A DNA stretch of 64,000 nt, taken from NCBI RefSeq assembly GCF_000715075.1, contig NC_134102.1, forward strand, positions 106,652,001 through 106,716,000, in the 5' to 3' direction. The position numbers and the translations under genes are program-made. Position 1 is the first letter of the stretch. Every line of letters starts with the position of its first letter. Below are positions 12,411-24,742 of this stretch, piece by piece. The DNA is from Nicotiana tabacum (lineage: Eukaryota; Streptophyta; Magnoliopsida; Solanales; Solanaceae). The notes beneath the pieces are model-generated. The model saw only the letters and a list, made by a program, of their open reading frames with translations, did not search any database and was not told the DNA's origin.

Positions 12411-13282
12411 CCATCATGCAATGAAAAAAAATAACAGGGAGATAGAATAACAAGTACAAGCCTTACTTCAACATTTGGTTCCACAATATCAACGTCAACT
12501 TCGGAATCAATACTCAATTATCACCAGAAGATCCGTAAACATGATAAGAACAATCAATTTAACAATACTAGTCTAAACATGGATAATATGAACAGAGGAA
12601 GCTATAATTGTAAGAAACCAAGCCCCGTCCGCATGCTTTAACCCGACTACAATGCATAAGTACTCGTCACCTCTCATATACATTGTTCCCCAACATTTAA
12701 ACATGTAGCAAAAAGACAAATAAGTCCTATTCCCTCAAGTCAAGGTTAACCACGACACTTACCTCACTCCGAAGACCAAACTTAAAGCTCAACCATGACA
12801 TTTCCTTTCAAACAAGCCTCCGAACCAATAGAATCTAGCAATATACCAACCAAACGATTCAATTTAAGCCTTAGGAACTACGTACGATTGTAAAGAATTC
12901 AATTTAGACCATTATTGAAAAAGTCAACACCCGGGCCGGCTTGGTCCAAACCCAAAATTCGGACCAAAACACGATTACCCATTCACCCCTGAGCCCGATT
13001 ATATAATTTGTTTTGGAATCCGACCTCAATTTGAGGTCTAAATCCTTATTTTTTCAAAAATCCCTAATTCTACCCAAAACTCCCAATTTCCACCATGAAA
13101 ACTTTAGATTTTAGGTTGAAATCTTAGGAAAAGTAGTGAAAGATTGAAAGAAACTAGTTTAGAATCACTTGCCAATGATTTGGGGAAGAAAAGTTCTTTG
13201 GAAAATCGCCCCTAGGATTCTTCAGTTTGAAAATTTGAAAAATGAACCAAAAATCCCGTCTAAGTCATATTTGATCAGGTGC

Positions 13283-13572
13283 AGATGTCGCATTTGCGAC
13301 CTGAGGTTCGCAAATGTGAACCTCGCAAATGCGAAGAAACCATCGCAAATGCAAAGCTCTCTATACTTCTGCTTTCTTCGCAAATGCGAAGAATGGTTCG
13401 CAATTGCTAACAATGATCTCCGTAAATGCGACTATTTGATCGCATTTGCGATCACTATCTCCCCCTGTCCCTCTTCGCAAATACGAAATCAGGCCTTCCC
13501 AGCTACTCTTCGCAAATGCGAACCCATCAGTGGTCGCAATTGCGATGATTGACCTCGCAATTGCGAGGTCTG
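13283..13572. repeat. Array of TCGCAAATGCGA / TCGCAATTGCGA words (about 12) in the 3' LTR
   Basis: About twelve copies of a 12-bp near-palindrome (TCGCAAATGCGA, TCGCATTTGCGA, TCGCAATTGCGA) are interspersed with non-repetitive spacers of 10-30 bp. Degenerate copies differ mainly by transitions at CpG (CGCAAATGTG, CGTAAATGCG, CGCAAATACG). Overlapping ORFs on both strands here have biased composition and are not genes. Confidence 0.9.
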
Positions 13573-14298
13573 AGGCCTGCAATAAAACTGAAGTACACCA
13601 GCAATGCTCTAAGTCCAATTTTCACTCTGTAGCCTATCCGAAACTTACCCGAGCCCTCGGGGCTCTAAACTAAAAGTGCACACAAGTCTAAAAATATCAT
13701 ACGAACTTGCTCGCATGATTAAATCGCCAAAATAACACCTAGAACTATGAATCGGACACCAAAATCAAATGAAATTTTGAAGAAACTTTAGAATTGCTAT
13801 ATTAACAACCGGACGTCCGAATCACGTCAAACCAACTTCGTTTCTCACCAAAATTGACATACAAGTCATAAATATAGTATTGGACCTATACCGAGTTTTG
13901 GAACCAAAATACGGACCCGATATCCAAAAAGTCAAACATCGGTCAAACATTTCAAAATCATTAAGCCTTTAACTTTGAAATTTTAACAAAGTACGATAAC
14001 TCAAGCTAGGGATTTCCGAATTCGATTCCGGGCATACGACCAGGTCCAAAATAACGATACTGACCCACTGGGACCGTCAAAATATGAATCCGGGTCCGTT
14101 TGCTCAAAACGTTGGCCGAAGTCAACTCAAGTGGATTTTAAGGTAAAATTTCATATTTTCTCAGTTTTTAACATATAAGCCTTCCGGAAGAACACTCGGA
14201 CTACGCAAGCAAATCGAGGAGGGCTAAAATAAGGTTTTTGAGACTTCGAAACATAGAATTAGGTTCTAAAACCTAAGATGACCTATCGGTTCATCACA

Positions 14299-15058
14299 TT
14301 CTCCATCTCTAAAATAACCGTTCGTCCTCGAACGGACATAGAAAAGTACCTGAACTGGTGAAAAAATATGGATATCTACTCCGCATATCAGACTCGGACT
14401 CCCAATTAGCTGCCTCAATGGGCTGACCTCTCCATTGCACTCGAACTGAAGGATAACTCTTAGACCTTAGCTGTCAAACTTGCCGGGCTAGAATAGCCAC
14501 CGGCTCCTCCTCGTAAGTCAAATCCTTGTCCAACTGGACAGAGCTGAAATCTAATATGTGGGATAGATCGCCGTGATACTTTCAGAGCATGGACACATGG
14601 AACACCAGATGAACTGCTGATAACCCTGGTGGCAATACAAGCATGTAAGCCACCTCTCCCAATCTCTCGAGAATCTCAAAAGGTCAGATATACCTAGGGC
14701 TCAACTTGCCCTTCTTTCCGAACCTTATTACACCCTTCATGGGTGATACCCGGAGTAACACCCTCTCCCCGACCATGAATGCAACACCATGAATTTTGCA
14801 GTCGACATAACTCTTCTGCCTGGACTAAGCTGTGCGAAGTCGATCCTGAATAATCTTGACCATATCCAAGACATCCTGTACTAGATCTGTACCCAACAAA
14901 CGAGCCTCCCCCGGCTCGAACCACCCAACTAGCGACCGGCATCGCCTACCGTATAATGACTCATAGGGAGCCATCTGAATGCTCGACTGGTAGTTGTTGT
15001 TGTAGGCAAACTCTACAAGGGGAAAGAACTGATCTCACGATCCTCCTAAGTCTATAAC
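14299..15058 (-). pseudogene. Outer gypsy element: integrase C-terminal part and chromodomain-like tail
   Basis: Minus-strand translation continues the integrase after the nested insertion (EFAYNNNYQSSIQMAPYE, then GRRC), followed by the GPY-like segment (LSPRYI-PFEIL) and a degenerate chromodomain-like tail (EEPVAILARQV, VQWRGQPIEAANWE). At least three in-frame stops are present. Between this and the LTR lie the hairpin GTTCGAGGACGAAC (about 14318-14331) and a short purine-rich tract. Confidence 0.8.
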
Positions 15059-15769
15059 TGTAACGACCCGATCGGTTGTTTTGAGCATTTGCGCTCCTTC
15101 CATCTATTTAAAATCTTAAATAACTTTCTACGAGGTATTATGACTTGTGTGAATTTTCGGTTTTGGTCTTAAAGTATTTCAGAGTTAACTTGGAAGAATG
15201 AATTTTCATGTTGGAAGCTTAAGTTGAAATAGTTGACCGGATATTGACTTATGTTGTAAACGACCTCGAAATTTAATTCTAATGATTCCAATAGCTCAGT
15301 ATGGTGATTTTGGACTTAGGAGCGTGTCCGAAAATTTATTTGGAGGTCCGTAATGGAATTAGGATTGAAATGCCGAAAGTTGAATTTGGGAAGTTTGACT
15401 CGGGGTCGACTTTTTGATATCGAGGTCGGAATCCGATTCTTGAAATTGAAATAGCTTCGTTATGTCATTTATGACTTGTGTGAAAAATTTGAAGTCATTC
15501 TGGATTGATTTGATGTATTTCGGCACAAGATATAGAATTTGAAAGTTCAAAGTTTATTAGGCTTGAATTGAGGTGTGATTCGTGTTTTTAGTGTTGTTGG
15601 ATGTGATTTGAAGACTTGACTAAGTTCATATGATGTTTTAGGACTTGTTGGTATATTTGGTTGAGGTCCCGAGGGGCTCAGGCGTGTTTGGTATTCAGAT
15701 TATTTTCCTTCATTTTTTGCACTGTTGGTAGCTGCTGATTTCTGGTATTTCAAACCTTCTTCGTGATCG

Positions 15770-16165
15770 CGAAGATTGGGACGCGATCGCGTAGGCTTAG
15801 TCGGTCAGTAGAGGTTTTGTGCTTCGCTATTGCGTGAGGATATCCGCGATCGCATAGGGTTAATTAGGGCTGCTGAGTTTTGTGCTTCGCGATCACGTGA
15901 AAGGGGATGCGATCACATAGCTCTGGGATTTTGTGACTCGCGAATGCGTGAAGAAGGTCGCGATCGCGTAGAGTAAGTGGAGCGGAAATAGAAGCCACGC
16001 GTTTTGTGCTTCGCGATCACGTAAACCAGTCCGCGATCGCGTAGGTCTGTGAAGTTGTGCATCGCGATCGCGTGAGAAGGTCCGCGATCGCGTAGAGTTA
16101 AATCTGGGCAGTGGAAAATTGTTCTTCGTGATCGCATGGGAATGTTCGTGATCGCGTAGAGCAAA
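15770..16165. repeat. Array of CGCGATCGCG words (14) in the nested 5' LTR
   Basis: Fourteen copies of a 10-bp palindrome centred on GCGATCGC. They come as pairs: the first word of a pair is followed by TGA or TAA-like bases and the second, 8-15 bp later, by TAG. Variants are almost all transitions at CpG (CGTGATCGCG, CGCGATCACG, TGCGATCACA). Confidence 0.92.
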
Positions 16166-17129
16166 TGTCTGGGCAGAGAGTTTAAGTTGTGAAAATGGGA
16201 TTTTTGACGGATTGGAGCTCGGAAAGAGGCGATATTTGGGAGATTTTCAAAGAAAACAACGAGGTAAGTATTCTTAACTCAATATTGGTTAAATTACCCG
16301 AATACATGGTTATTTTTAACATTTAATGGGTGAATTAAGTTGGAAAGATTAGAAAAATCTCTTGGTTTAAATTGTGGATTTGAGGGTCGAGCTGAAGTCG
16401 GATTTTGGTAAAATTGGTATGGGTAGACTCGTGGTTAAATGGGCTTTCGGATTTTGTAACTTTTGTCGGGTTCCGAGACGTGGCAATTTTTGAGCTAAAA
16501 TTCATATTTTTATGGAAAATTAGCATTTTCTTATGGAATTCATTCCAATGAATTTTATTGACTGAAATGAATTATTTATGGCTAGATTCGAGGCATTTGG
16601 AGGCCAATTCATGAGGAAAGGACATTGCAGAATAAGAATTTCACGGCTTGAGGTAAGTAACAGTTTTAAATTTGGTCCTGAGGGTATGAAACCCCAGAAT
16701 TTTGTGTCATGTGATTATTTTGGAGGTGACGCACATGCTAGGTGACAGGCGTGTGAGCGTGCACCGAGGGGATTGTAACTTGGTCCGTCCCGTGAAACTA
16801 CAAAGTTGAGTAACTTTTTGTTAGCTATATGCTCTCTATGTGTTGAAGGAATTTGATTGTAAATCATGTTAGAAATCATGCTTAGACTATGTGATGGTAC
16901 TGTTGGGACCCACAGAGGTCGAGTACTTATTGAATTACTTGCTAATTGTTGTCTTGTACTTAGTCATGATTTTACTTGAGTATCATACCTGAGTCTTTCA
17001 TGATATTTGTTGATACACTATGTTATCTTTGTTTGGGCTGATCTTTGTGATTTTCGAGGGCCCAAGAGACTAGAGAGGTTGAGGACTGAGTAAGGCCGCG
17101 GGCCTGTCGGTGAGGTAAGGATATTATGT

Positions 17130-17180
17130 CACGTGAGTTGTCCGTGCAGGATATTATAGCACGTGAGTTGTCCGTGCGAA
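17130..17180 (+). repeat. GCACG-N9-CGTGC dyads in the nested 5' LTR
   Basis: Two tandem units of about 32 bp, each GGATATTAT followed by (G)CACGTGAGTTGTCCGTGC. Three units occur at the same place in the 3' LTR (23885-23962), so the copy number differs between the two LTRs. Confidence 0.85.
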
Positions 17181-17954
17181 TTATGGCATTTGGGCTGTAG
17201 GAGCCCCTCCGGAGTCTGTACATCCCCAGTGAGCACGGGTACCCATTTAGTGTGAGTGCTGAGGGCTGAGAGCCTAGTGGTTGACCTGTTGTGATGAGTT
17301 GAGTGACTGTTGCTCTGAGAGGCTGTACTTGCTTTTCATTTGTTGTTGTATTTAGTTGCTATCTATCATTGTTGTGAAATTTTCTGAAAGGTTCTATATC
17401 CGAATTACATGAACATGAACTGTATAAAATTGATTTGACTTAAACTGCTGGATTTGAAAGCATGTCTATTCTTTGCTGGAATTATTGAAAGTGAACTATA
17501 ACTGCGTAGCTCGTCACTACCTTCAGTTCCTTAGTTATTATTGTTAGTTGCTGAGTTGGTTGTACTAATACTACACCATGAACTTTGTGTGCAGATCCAG
17601 GTACTTCTGGACATAGCGGGTATTGATTTTCTCGCACCGTTTATTTTTCGGAGATTCAGAGGTAGCTACCGTATTTTGCAGACCATCTCTCTTTCCCTAT
17701 CTCCTTGTTTACTGTATTTGGTCTTAGACGATTATAGACCGTATTTTCCAGACTTGTATTCATATTAGATGCTCATGTACTCATTGACACCAGGTTTTAT
17801 GGAGTGTTCGTATTAATATTTATGGGATTTTGTTTTATATTTAAATATTATATTTTCAAACTTAAGAGAAATTATGGTTTATTGAGATTATCGGCTTGCC
17901 TAGTATCGAGATAGGCGCCATCACGACATGTTGGGATTTTGGGTCGTGACAAGT

Positions 17955-17966
17955 TGGTATGAGAGG
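17955..17966 (+). promoter_or_regulatory. Primer-binding site, tRNA-Met type
   Basis: TGGTATGAGAGG matches the initiator tRNA-Met type site TGGTATCAGAGC with two differences. It lies three bases downstream of the 5' LTR end. Confidence 0.75.
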
Positions 17967-20900
17967 TCTAGGTAACATAGGTCTCACGAGTCATGAGTAG
18001 GTTTAGTAGAGTCTTGCGGATCAGTACGGAGACGTCTGTACTTATCTTCGAGAGGCTGCCAAACCCTTAGGAAAATTTCACTTTCTTGTATTCTATCGTG
18101 CGAAATTGATTCAGCTTGAAACATAACTCTTTGAATTCCTTCCACGCATTCGTATGCGCACATGAGCGCTCGGTATCAGTTGTGCATCACCGACTTGTGA
18201 TTCTATGAACGAGGTTCAAGATATGTATTCTATGTTTATGATGGGCTAGCCTGGAGGACTTAAGGCCAGGTTTAGACTACAGCTTAGGCTCGGTAGCTTC
18301 AGTTGTAACCTGTATATTTGGACTCACGTGTCCGGTAATGTCCCTACGAGTGGAATGTGTGGCTCGATAAGCGGTGGAATGGCTTTGTGATGAGTATGAT
18401 GTAACTGCGGAATGTGTTAAGACGATTTGAATGTGACGAGAAGTGTTTTCTTGAAATGTAAAGGAAGGCCATTGGGTACTTTGTTTTCGTTTTGATGTGA
18501 CGTACAATCTCGAACTGTTTTGAAAGATCTTTCATGTTGTTAAATTTTGGGGTAAATTAAATTCTCGTGTCTGGTAAATGAGTTTGGACTCAGAAAGATT
18601 AAGTGATTTCATAGTAATTGTGATTGCGAAAGGGTATAACAAAAGGCCAATTTGAGATTAAGCAGGTGGGTTATCTCTTGCGCAGTAATCTATGTAGGTG
18701 TATTCTTTATGATGTGAATAGAGAGTTTCTTTCTACCAACGGGGCATATGTGTTAAGATTTGAATTTGAATCGGGTTGAGAAAATTTGACTTGATTGTCG
18801 GGAGATTAAATTCTAACTTAGCGGATGATTGAGGTATTTTATGGTGGGTGTTACATAAGCTTGAGAAGAATTTTCATTGAACTGACTGCAGTATTATGAC
18901 AGTAATGAAGTATGAGTATTATGAGTTACCGAGTGTTTTGTTCTATGGCTTTGAGCCAAGTGGGGGAGTCTGCTATTGACAATTCAATTTCATGGATATA
19001 TGTTAAATTTTAGTTTTGGTTTGAGGCATACTTCTGGGTTAGTTATGACTTACAGAGGTGGAGATCGAGGATGACTCGGGTAGGTAAATTCCTGGATACG
19101 GGTTACATTGAACTTTGTGAAAATATAAAAATTATGGAATAATTAAGTTGTTATTTTGAAGGATGTAGTGCGCATGAAGTATGAATTCGATTGGTCGTGT
19201 TAAGGCAGGGTTACTTCTTTGAGTGTTGATCGTGCTAAAGGAGCACATGTCTGTCGGCCCATTTGGGGCAGAGTAAATTAGATTTGGGCAGACTGGATGA
19301 CTATCGAGAGGGTTCTAATGCATTCAAAATGTATAAGTGAAAATTGAAAATTTTTCGAATTTGTATATCACTAGAATCGGTTACTTACATTGGATGGTAT
19401 CGGAACGTGCGGTAATTCTGTTTGACTATGGATTCTATATTTTAGTATAAGAAAGGAAAGAGGAACAATTTTAAATTTGCATAAGGTATTTTCAGAGTGA
19501 GTGTTACAGTTGTGGTATTTAGGGAGGTGATTAAGAAGAATGCATTGGCTTATGAGCCTTAGGGCGGTGTAGTTTTATGTTAGGGTGTCTTGTAGTGAGT
19601 TTTGGGTAAAGTAGTGGTGTTCTGACAAGGAGAAATGCAACTTGAGGATAATCAAGAAGAAACTCGGAGAAAATAGGACAAATGGGTAACATGCTGGATC
19701 AATATAGTAATAGTATGCTCGGTTCTTTTAGTTCTTATGATGAGGTGAGGCTTTACGGGTGTTTTGTGGCAATACTCTCGGATTTGGCAACCTATGTGGC
19801 TTGGTCGAGATAGAGGAATTCAGTTCTGATAGCTTGGTTATATGCAAATGGATTTCAAAGTATTCATGATGGTTTCTACCATGGTTTGAACCAGATATTT
19901 TCTACCGGTGTGGGGAACATATTGTGTATTGTGATTTCATCCTGTAAAGAAGCAAGAGAGAAATTTCTTACTAACCGGGTATGTAATTTGCTGGTGACTC
20001 AGAGTTGATAATGGGATTCTTGTGCTTGTCACATGATGGCATAATAGATGTGGTGTGTTGTGCGGGATTAGGATTTACATGTACAAGGTGACAGTTCAGT
20101 CTTGAAGAGAAGGTAACGAATGTTGGACAGCATGGTCGGTTTCAAATATTTCGATGAATGTTATAATTGCTCGGTAATTCCTGAGAAGGGTACGCATTTC
20201 AGAAGGCGCATTGTATTTTGACTTACGGATGTTCATCAGTATTGCAGTACTCACCTGGTTGATAGACTGTTGATATTCAAATTAATGCTATGTGACACGG
20301 AAGAATTATGAAAGTATTCCTAGTGGGATGATCGTGCATGAAAAATGTGTTAGTCATTCGAGTGCTAGAGTTGGGATCAGTTACGGTGATTCATGTGTTC
20401 GATGAATTTGGAGACTAGGAGTTCTCAGAAGTATATTGTTTCGGGGTTGCGACCTATTTGAGGTGACTATTTTATTTGAAACTCGGTGGAGGCACTAGTT
20501 GCGTTAATTATTTGTGATAGCTATGCGCTATGAGTGCGCATATATGTAAGGTTTGAGCTCATGTGCGGGCATTAGAGCAAGTATTCATACTCGGAAGAAT
20601 GCTTAGGCTATTATATGCCTAGAGTTGACGGTTAAGCATAAAATTATAATGTTTCCCGTATTCGTACCTTTGTTGAGAACTATCTAGGCTATACTTGAGG
20701 TTACAAAGAAGATGATTCCCTAAATAAATGGGGTAGTTACTAATTCTGCGTTAAAACAATTTGCCGATTTGAAGTGTGATAGCAGACTCTGCACATGCTT
20801 ACACTATGGCGTGTTATTTATACCAGTCCAGGAGCATGAGAATCTTATTTCATTATCATATACAAGTGTACTTGTTTAATTGCTCCTGTATGATATGTTG

Positions 20901-21779
20901 GGACTAGAGGCTTGTGACCATGCCAGGCGATTCATATTATTGGCACGTGATTCATCCGTGCTGTGTGTGAGAATTTTATTTCTATGATAATTTATATGAT
21001 TCATTAATTTCCTTCCTCTACAATTATGCATATGCACATACGGTTATCCTCTTCATGAAATTTGAGGAGTTGGTTGTAACATTGTGGTTGTGGTGGTGCT
21101 TGTTGAACTTGCAATATGGTTCTCTTCCTTGAGACATCTCCCATATTTGGGTACACGGATTGTGCAGTGGTGGCTGGAGTAATATTGATATAGTGTGTCT
21201 GTGGGATAGTTGTGTTTAATAACATAAGGTCATTGGACCTAGAATGAGTACTATCAAGCTTGATTATGGTATATTCAAGAGGGTTATGGTTTTGGTTTGG
21301 GCGAGAGAGCTCCATGGCTAGTCGATATAATGAGTGGTTATGAGTTTTTGATTGTTTCTTTCATCATTGGCAGTGTACGAAGGTTGTGGAATGAGGTTCT
21401 GTTGAATACGAGGTTTTATACTAGTACTTGGTTGGTTTTGAGTAGTTACTATGATCAGAAATGGTGTTACGAGTATGCGAGTTGTGTAGTATATTATGCG
21501 ATTATATCTGGGATTATGGTTACGGCTGGGTACAGCTTGTTCAGGCTTATACAGTGGGTAGATGTGAGATTCGGGTCTTGAAAAGAATTCTGGATGTTAG
21601 AAATTTGGCTTCAAGGTTTTTGGGCTAAGGTTAAATAAATGATTTTCAGTTAGGTTGTGTGGTCAGGCCTATATAGAATAGGGTGACGTGAGATCACCCC
21701 CGGGTATGTGCGTGGTAAGGTGGAATAGAGATTTGAAGGTTAATAACTCTTGGCACGTTCGAGGACGAACGTATGTTTA

Positions 21780-21790
21780 AGTGGGGGAGA
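21780..21790 (+). promoter_or_regulatory. Polypurine tract of the nested element
   Basis: AGTGGGGGAGA immediately precedes the 3' LTR and would prime plus-strand synthesis. Confidence 0.8.
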
Positions 21791-21791
21791 T

Positions 21792-24737
21792 TGTAACGAC
21801 CCGACCGATCATTTTAAGCATTTACAATCCTTTAAACTATTTGAAATCTTGAATAACTTCCTACGAGGTATTATGACTTGTGTGAATTGTCAGTTTTGGT
21901 TTTAAGGTATTTCAGAGTTAGCTTGGAAGAATGAATTTTCATGTTGGAAGCTTAAGTTGAAATAGTTGATCGGATATTGACTTATGTGTAAATGACCTCA
22001 AAATTTAATTCTGATGATTCCAATAGCTCTGTATGGTGATTTTGGACTTAGGAGCATGTCCGAAAAATTATTTGGAGGTCCGTAGTGAAATTAGGCTTGA
22101 AATGCCGAAAGTTAAATTTTGGGAAGTTTAACCGGGGGGTTGACTTTTTTATATCGAGATCGGAATCCGATTATGAAAATTGAAATAGTTTTGTTATGTC
22201 ATTTATGACTTGTGTGCAAAATTTGAAGTCATTCCGGATTGATTTGATGTATTTCGGCACAAGATATAGAATTTGAAAGTTCAAAGTTCATTAGGCTTGA
22301 ATTGAGGTGCGATTCGTGTTTTTAGTGTTGTTGGATGTGATTTGAACACTCTACTAAGTTCATATGATGTTTTAGGACTTGTTGGTATATTTGGTTGAGG
22401 TCCCGAAGGGATCAGACGTGTTTTGGATGGTATTCGGATTATTTTCCTTCATTGTTTGCACTGCTGGTTGCTGCTGATTTCTAGTGTTTCAAACCTTCTT
22501 CGCGATCGCGAAGATTGGGACGCAATTGCATAAGCTTAGTTGGTCAGTAGAGGTTTTGTGCTTCGCTATCGCGTGGGGATATCCGCGATCGCGTAGGGTT
22601 AATGAGGGCTGCTGAGTTTTGTGCATCGCGATCGTGTAAAGGAGGATGCGATCGCATAGATCCGGGATTTTGTGACTCGCGAACGCGTGAAGAAGGTCGC
22701 GATCGCGTAGAGTAAGTGGAGAGGAAATAGAAGTCACGCGTTTTGTGCTTCGTGATCGCGTGGACCAGTCCGATATCGCGTAGGTATGTGAAGTTGTGCA
22801 AACGATCGCGTGAGAAGGTCTGCGATCACGTAGAGTTAAATCTAGGTAGTGGAAAACTGTTCTTCGCGATCGCGTGAGAATGTTCGCGATCGCGTAGAGA
22901 AAATGTCTGGGCAGAGAGTTTAAGTTCTTAAAATGGGACTTCATCCCATTTTCCATTTTTGACGGATTTGAGCTCGAGAAGAGGTGATTTTGGGAAGATT
23001 TTCAGAGGAAACAACGGGGTAAGTATTCTTAACCCAATATTGGTTAAATTACTCAAATCTATGATTGTTTTTAACATTTAATGGGTGAATTAAGTTGGAA
23101 AGATTAGAAAAATCGCTTGGTTTAAATTGTGGATTTGAGAGTCGAGTTAATGTTGAATTTTGGTAAAATTGGTATGGGTAGAATCGTGGTTGAAGGGGCT
23201 TTCGGATTTTATAACTTTTTTCGAGTTCCGAGATGTGGGCCCCACGGGCGATTTTTGAGCTAAAATTCATATTTTTATGAAAAATTAGCATTTTCTTATG
23301 GAATTAATTTAAATAAATTTTATTGACTGAAATGAATTATTTATGGCTAGATTCGAGGCATTTGGAGGCCAATTCATGAGGAAAGGACATTGCAGAATAA
23401 GAATTTCACGGTTTGAGGTAAGTAACAGCTTTAAATTTGGTCCTGAGGGTATGAAACCCCGGAATTTTGTGTCATGTGATTATTTTGGAGGTGACGCACA
23501 TGCTAGGTGACAGGCGTATAAGCGTGCACCGAGGGGATTGTGACTTGGTCCGTCCCATGAAACTACAAAGTTGAGTAACTTGTTGTTAGCTATATGCTCT
23601 CTATGTGTTGAAGGAATTTGATTGTAAATCATGTTAGAAATCATGCTTAGACTATGTGATGGTACTGTTGGGACCCACAGAGGTCGAGTACTTATTGAAT
23701 TACTTGCTAATTGTTGTCTTGTACTTAGTCATGATTTTACTTGAGTATCATACCTGAGTCTTTCATGAGATTTTTTGATACACTATGTTATCTTTGTTTG
23801 GGCTGATCTTTGTAATTTTCGAGGGACTGAGAGACTAGAGAGGTTGAGGACTAAGTAAGGCCGAGGGCTTGTCGGTGAGGTAAGGATATTATGGCACGTG
23901 AGTTGTCCGTACAGGATATTATAGCACGTGAGTTGTCCGTGCATCACGTGAGTTATCTGTGCTGATTATGGCGCTTGGGCTGTAGGAGCCCCTCCGGAGT
24001 CTGTACACCCCCAGTGAGCGCGGGTACCCATTGAGTGTGAGTACTGAGGGCTGAGAGCCGAGTGTTTGAGCTGTTGTGACGAGTTGAGTGACTGTTGCCC
24101 TGAGAGGCTGCACTTGCTTTTCATTTATTGTTGCATTTAGTTGATATGAGTCATTGTTGTGAAATTTTCTGAAAGGTTCTATATCCGGACTACATGAACA
24201 TGAACTGTATAAAATTGATTTGACTTAAACTGCTGGATTTGAAAGCATGTCTATTCTTTGCTAGAATTACTGAAAGTGAACTATAACTGTGTAGCTCATC
24301 ACTATCTTCAGTTCCTTAGTTATAATTGTTACTTGCTGAGTTGGTTGTACTCATACTATACCCTACACTTCGTGTGCAGATCCAGGTGCTTCTGGACATA
24401 GCGGGTGTTGATTTCCTCGCACAGTTATTTTTCGGAGATTCAGAGGTAGTTGCCGTATTTCGCAGACCTTGTCTCTCTTTCCCTATCTCCTTGTTTACTG
24501 TATTTGGTCTTAAACGATTATAGATCGTATTTTCCAGACTTGTATTCATATTAGATGCTCATGTACTCATTGACACCAGATTTTGGGGAGTGTTCATGTC
24601 AATATTTGTGGGATTTTATTTTGTATTTAAATATTATATTTTCAAACTTAAGAGAAATTGTGATTTATTGAGATTATCGGCTTACCTAGTATCGAGATAG
24701 GCGACATCATGATAGGTTGGGATTTTGGGTCGTGACA
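21792..24737 (+). repeat. 3' LTR of the nested element
   Basis: Direct repeat of 15059-17951, starting TGTAACGACCCGACCG and ending GGGTCGTGACA. It has the same GCGATCGC array (22497-22905), the same donor-like GTAAGT (23019), and three rather than two GCACG/CGTGC units. The 155-codon minus frame across the array is a repeat shadow. Confidence 0.92.
22497..22905. repeat. Array of CGCGATCGCG words (14) in the nested 3' LTR
   Basis: Fourteen words at positions collinear with the 5' LTR array. Individual words have decayed independently in the two LTRs, for example CGCAATTGCA here against CGCGATCGCG, and CGATATCGCG here against CGCGATCGCG. Confidence 0.9.
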
Positions 24738-24742
24738 ATAAC

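Larger units (their letters stand above)
11517..14298 (-). repeat. 3' LTR of the outer gypsy element
   Basis: It aligns end to end with 29285-32028. On the minus strand it starts TGTGATGAACCGATAGG and ends ...GAGTCGTGAA. The terminal TG...CA has decayed at the 3' end. It contains the CGCAAATGCG word array (13283-13570) and the GCACG/CGTGC array (12196-12410). The apparent ORFs across both arrays are repeat shadows. Confidence 0.85.
15059..17951 (+). repeat. 5' LTR of the nested element
   Basis: Begins TGTAACGACCCGATCGG and ends GGGTCGTGACA. It contains a GCGATCGC word array (15770-16165), a donor-like GTAAGT at 16264, and two GCACG...CGTGC dyads (about 17130-17180). The open frames in it have no recognisable similarity. 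Confidence 0.92.
17952..21791 (+). other. Interior of the nested element, no gag-pol
   Basis: This 3.84-kb interior begins with the primer-binding site and about 150 bp of leader resembling the outer element's leader (29281 down to 29125: shared TAGGTCTCAC, GTTTAGTAGAGTC, AGACGTCTGTACTTATCTTC). After that I see no retroelement domain on either strand. Three short frames (18277-18507 minus, 21004-21315 minus, 21297-21581 plus) have no recognisable motif. A single GCACG...CGTGC dyad is at about 20942-20960. The hairpin CGTTCGAGGACGAACG lies at about 21757-21772, upstream of the purine tract. Confidence 0.75.
15059..24737 (+). mobile_element. Nested non-autonomous gypsy-type LTR element (LARD-like)
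   Basis: LTRs at 15059-17951 and 21792-24737 are closely similar over about 2.9 kb. The element is bounded by the perfect 5-bp duplication ATAAC (15054-15058 and 24738-24742). A primer-binding site (TGGTATGAGAGG, 17955-17966) lies three bases after the 5' LTR and a purine tract (AGTGGGGGAGA, 21780-21790) just before the 3' LTR, so the orientation is plus. The 3.84-kb interior has no gag, protease, RT, RNase H or integrase. The LTR ends, the first 150 bp of leader and the pre-PPT hairpin resemble the outer element, so a Tekay-like relative probably supplied the proteins. Confidence 0.9.

Noticed and set aside
13169..13673. Overlapping frames on both strands
   Set aside because: They translate the CGCAAATGCG array in an LTR and are not conserved between the two LTRs.
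21004..21581. Two opposite frames near the end of the nested element interior, one possibly an antisense accessory ORF
   Set aside because: I see no motif, and the two frames overlap on opposite strands. Comparison with other copies would be needed before calling either.
22489..22956. 155-codon minus frame in the nested LTR, rich in TLRDR/HAIA-like repeats
   Set aside because: It follows the CGCGATCGCG word array. The equivalent frame in the 5' LTR is broken, and no protein family is recognisable.
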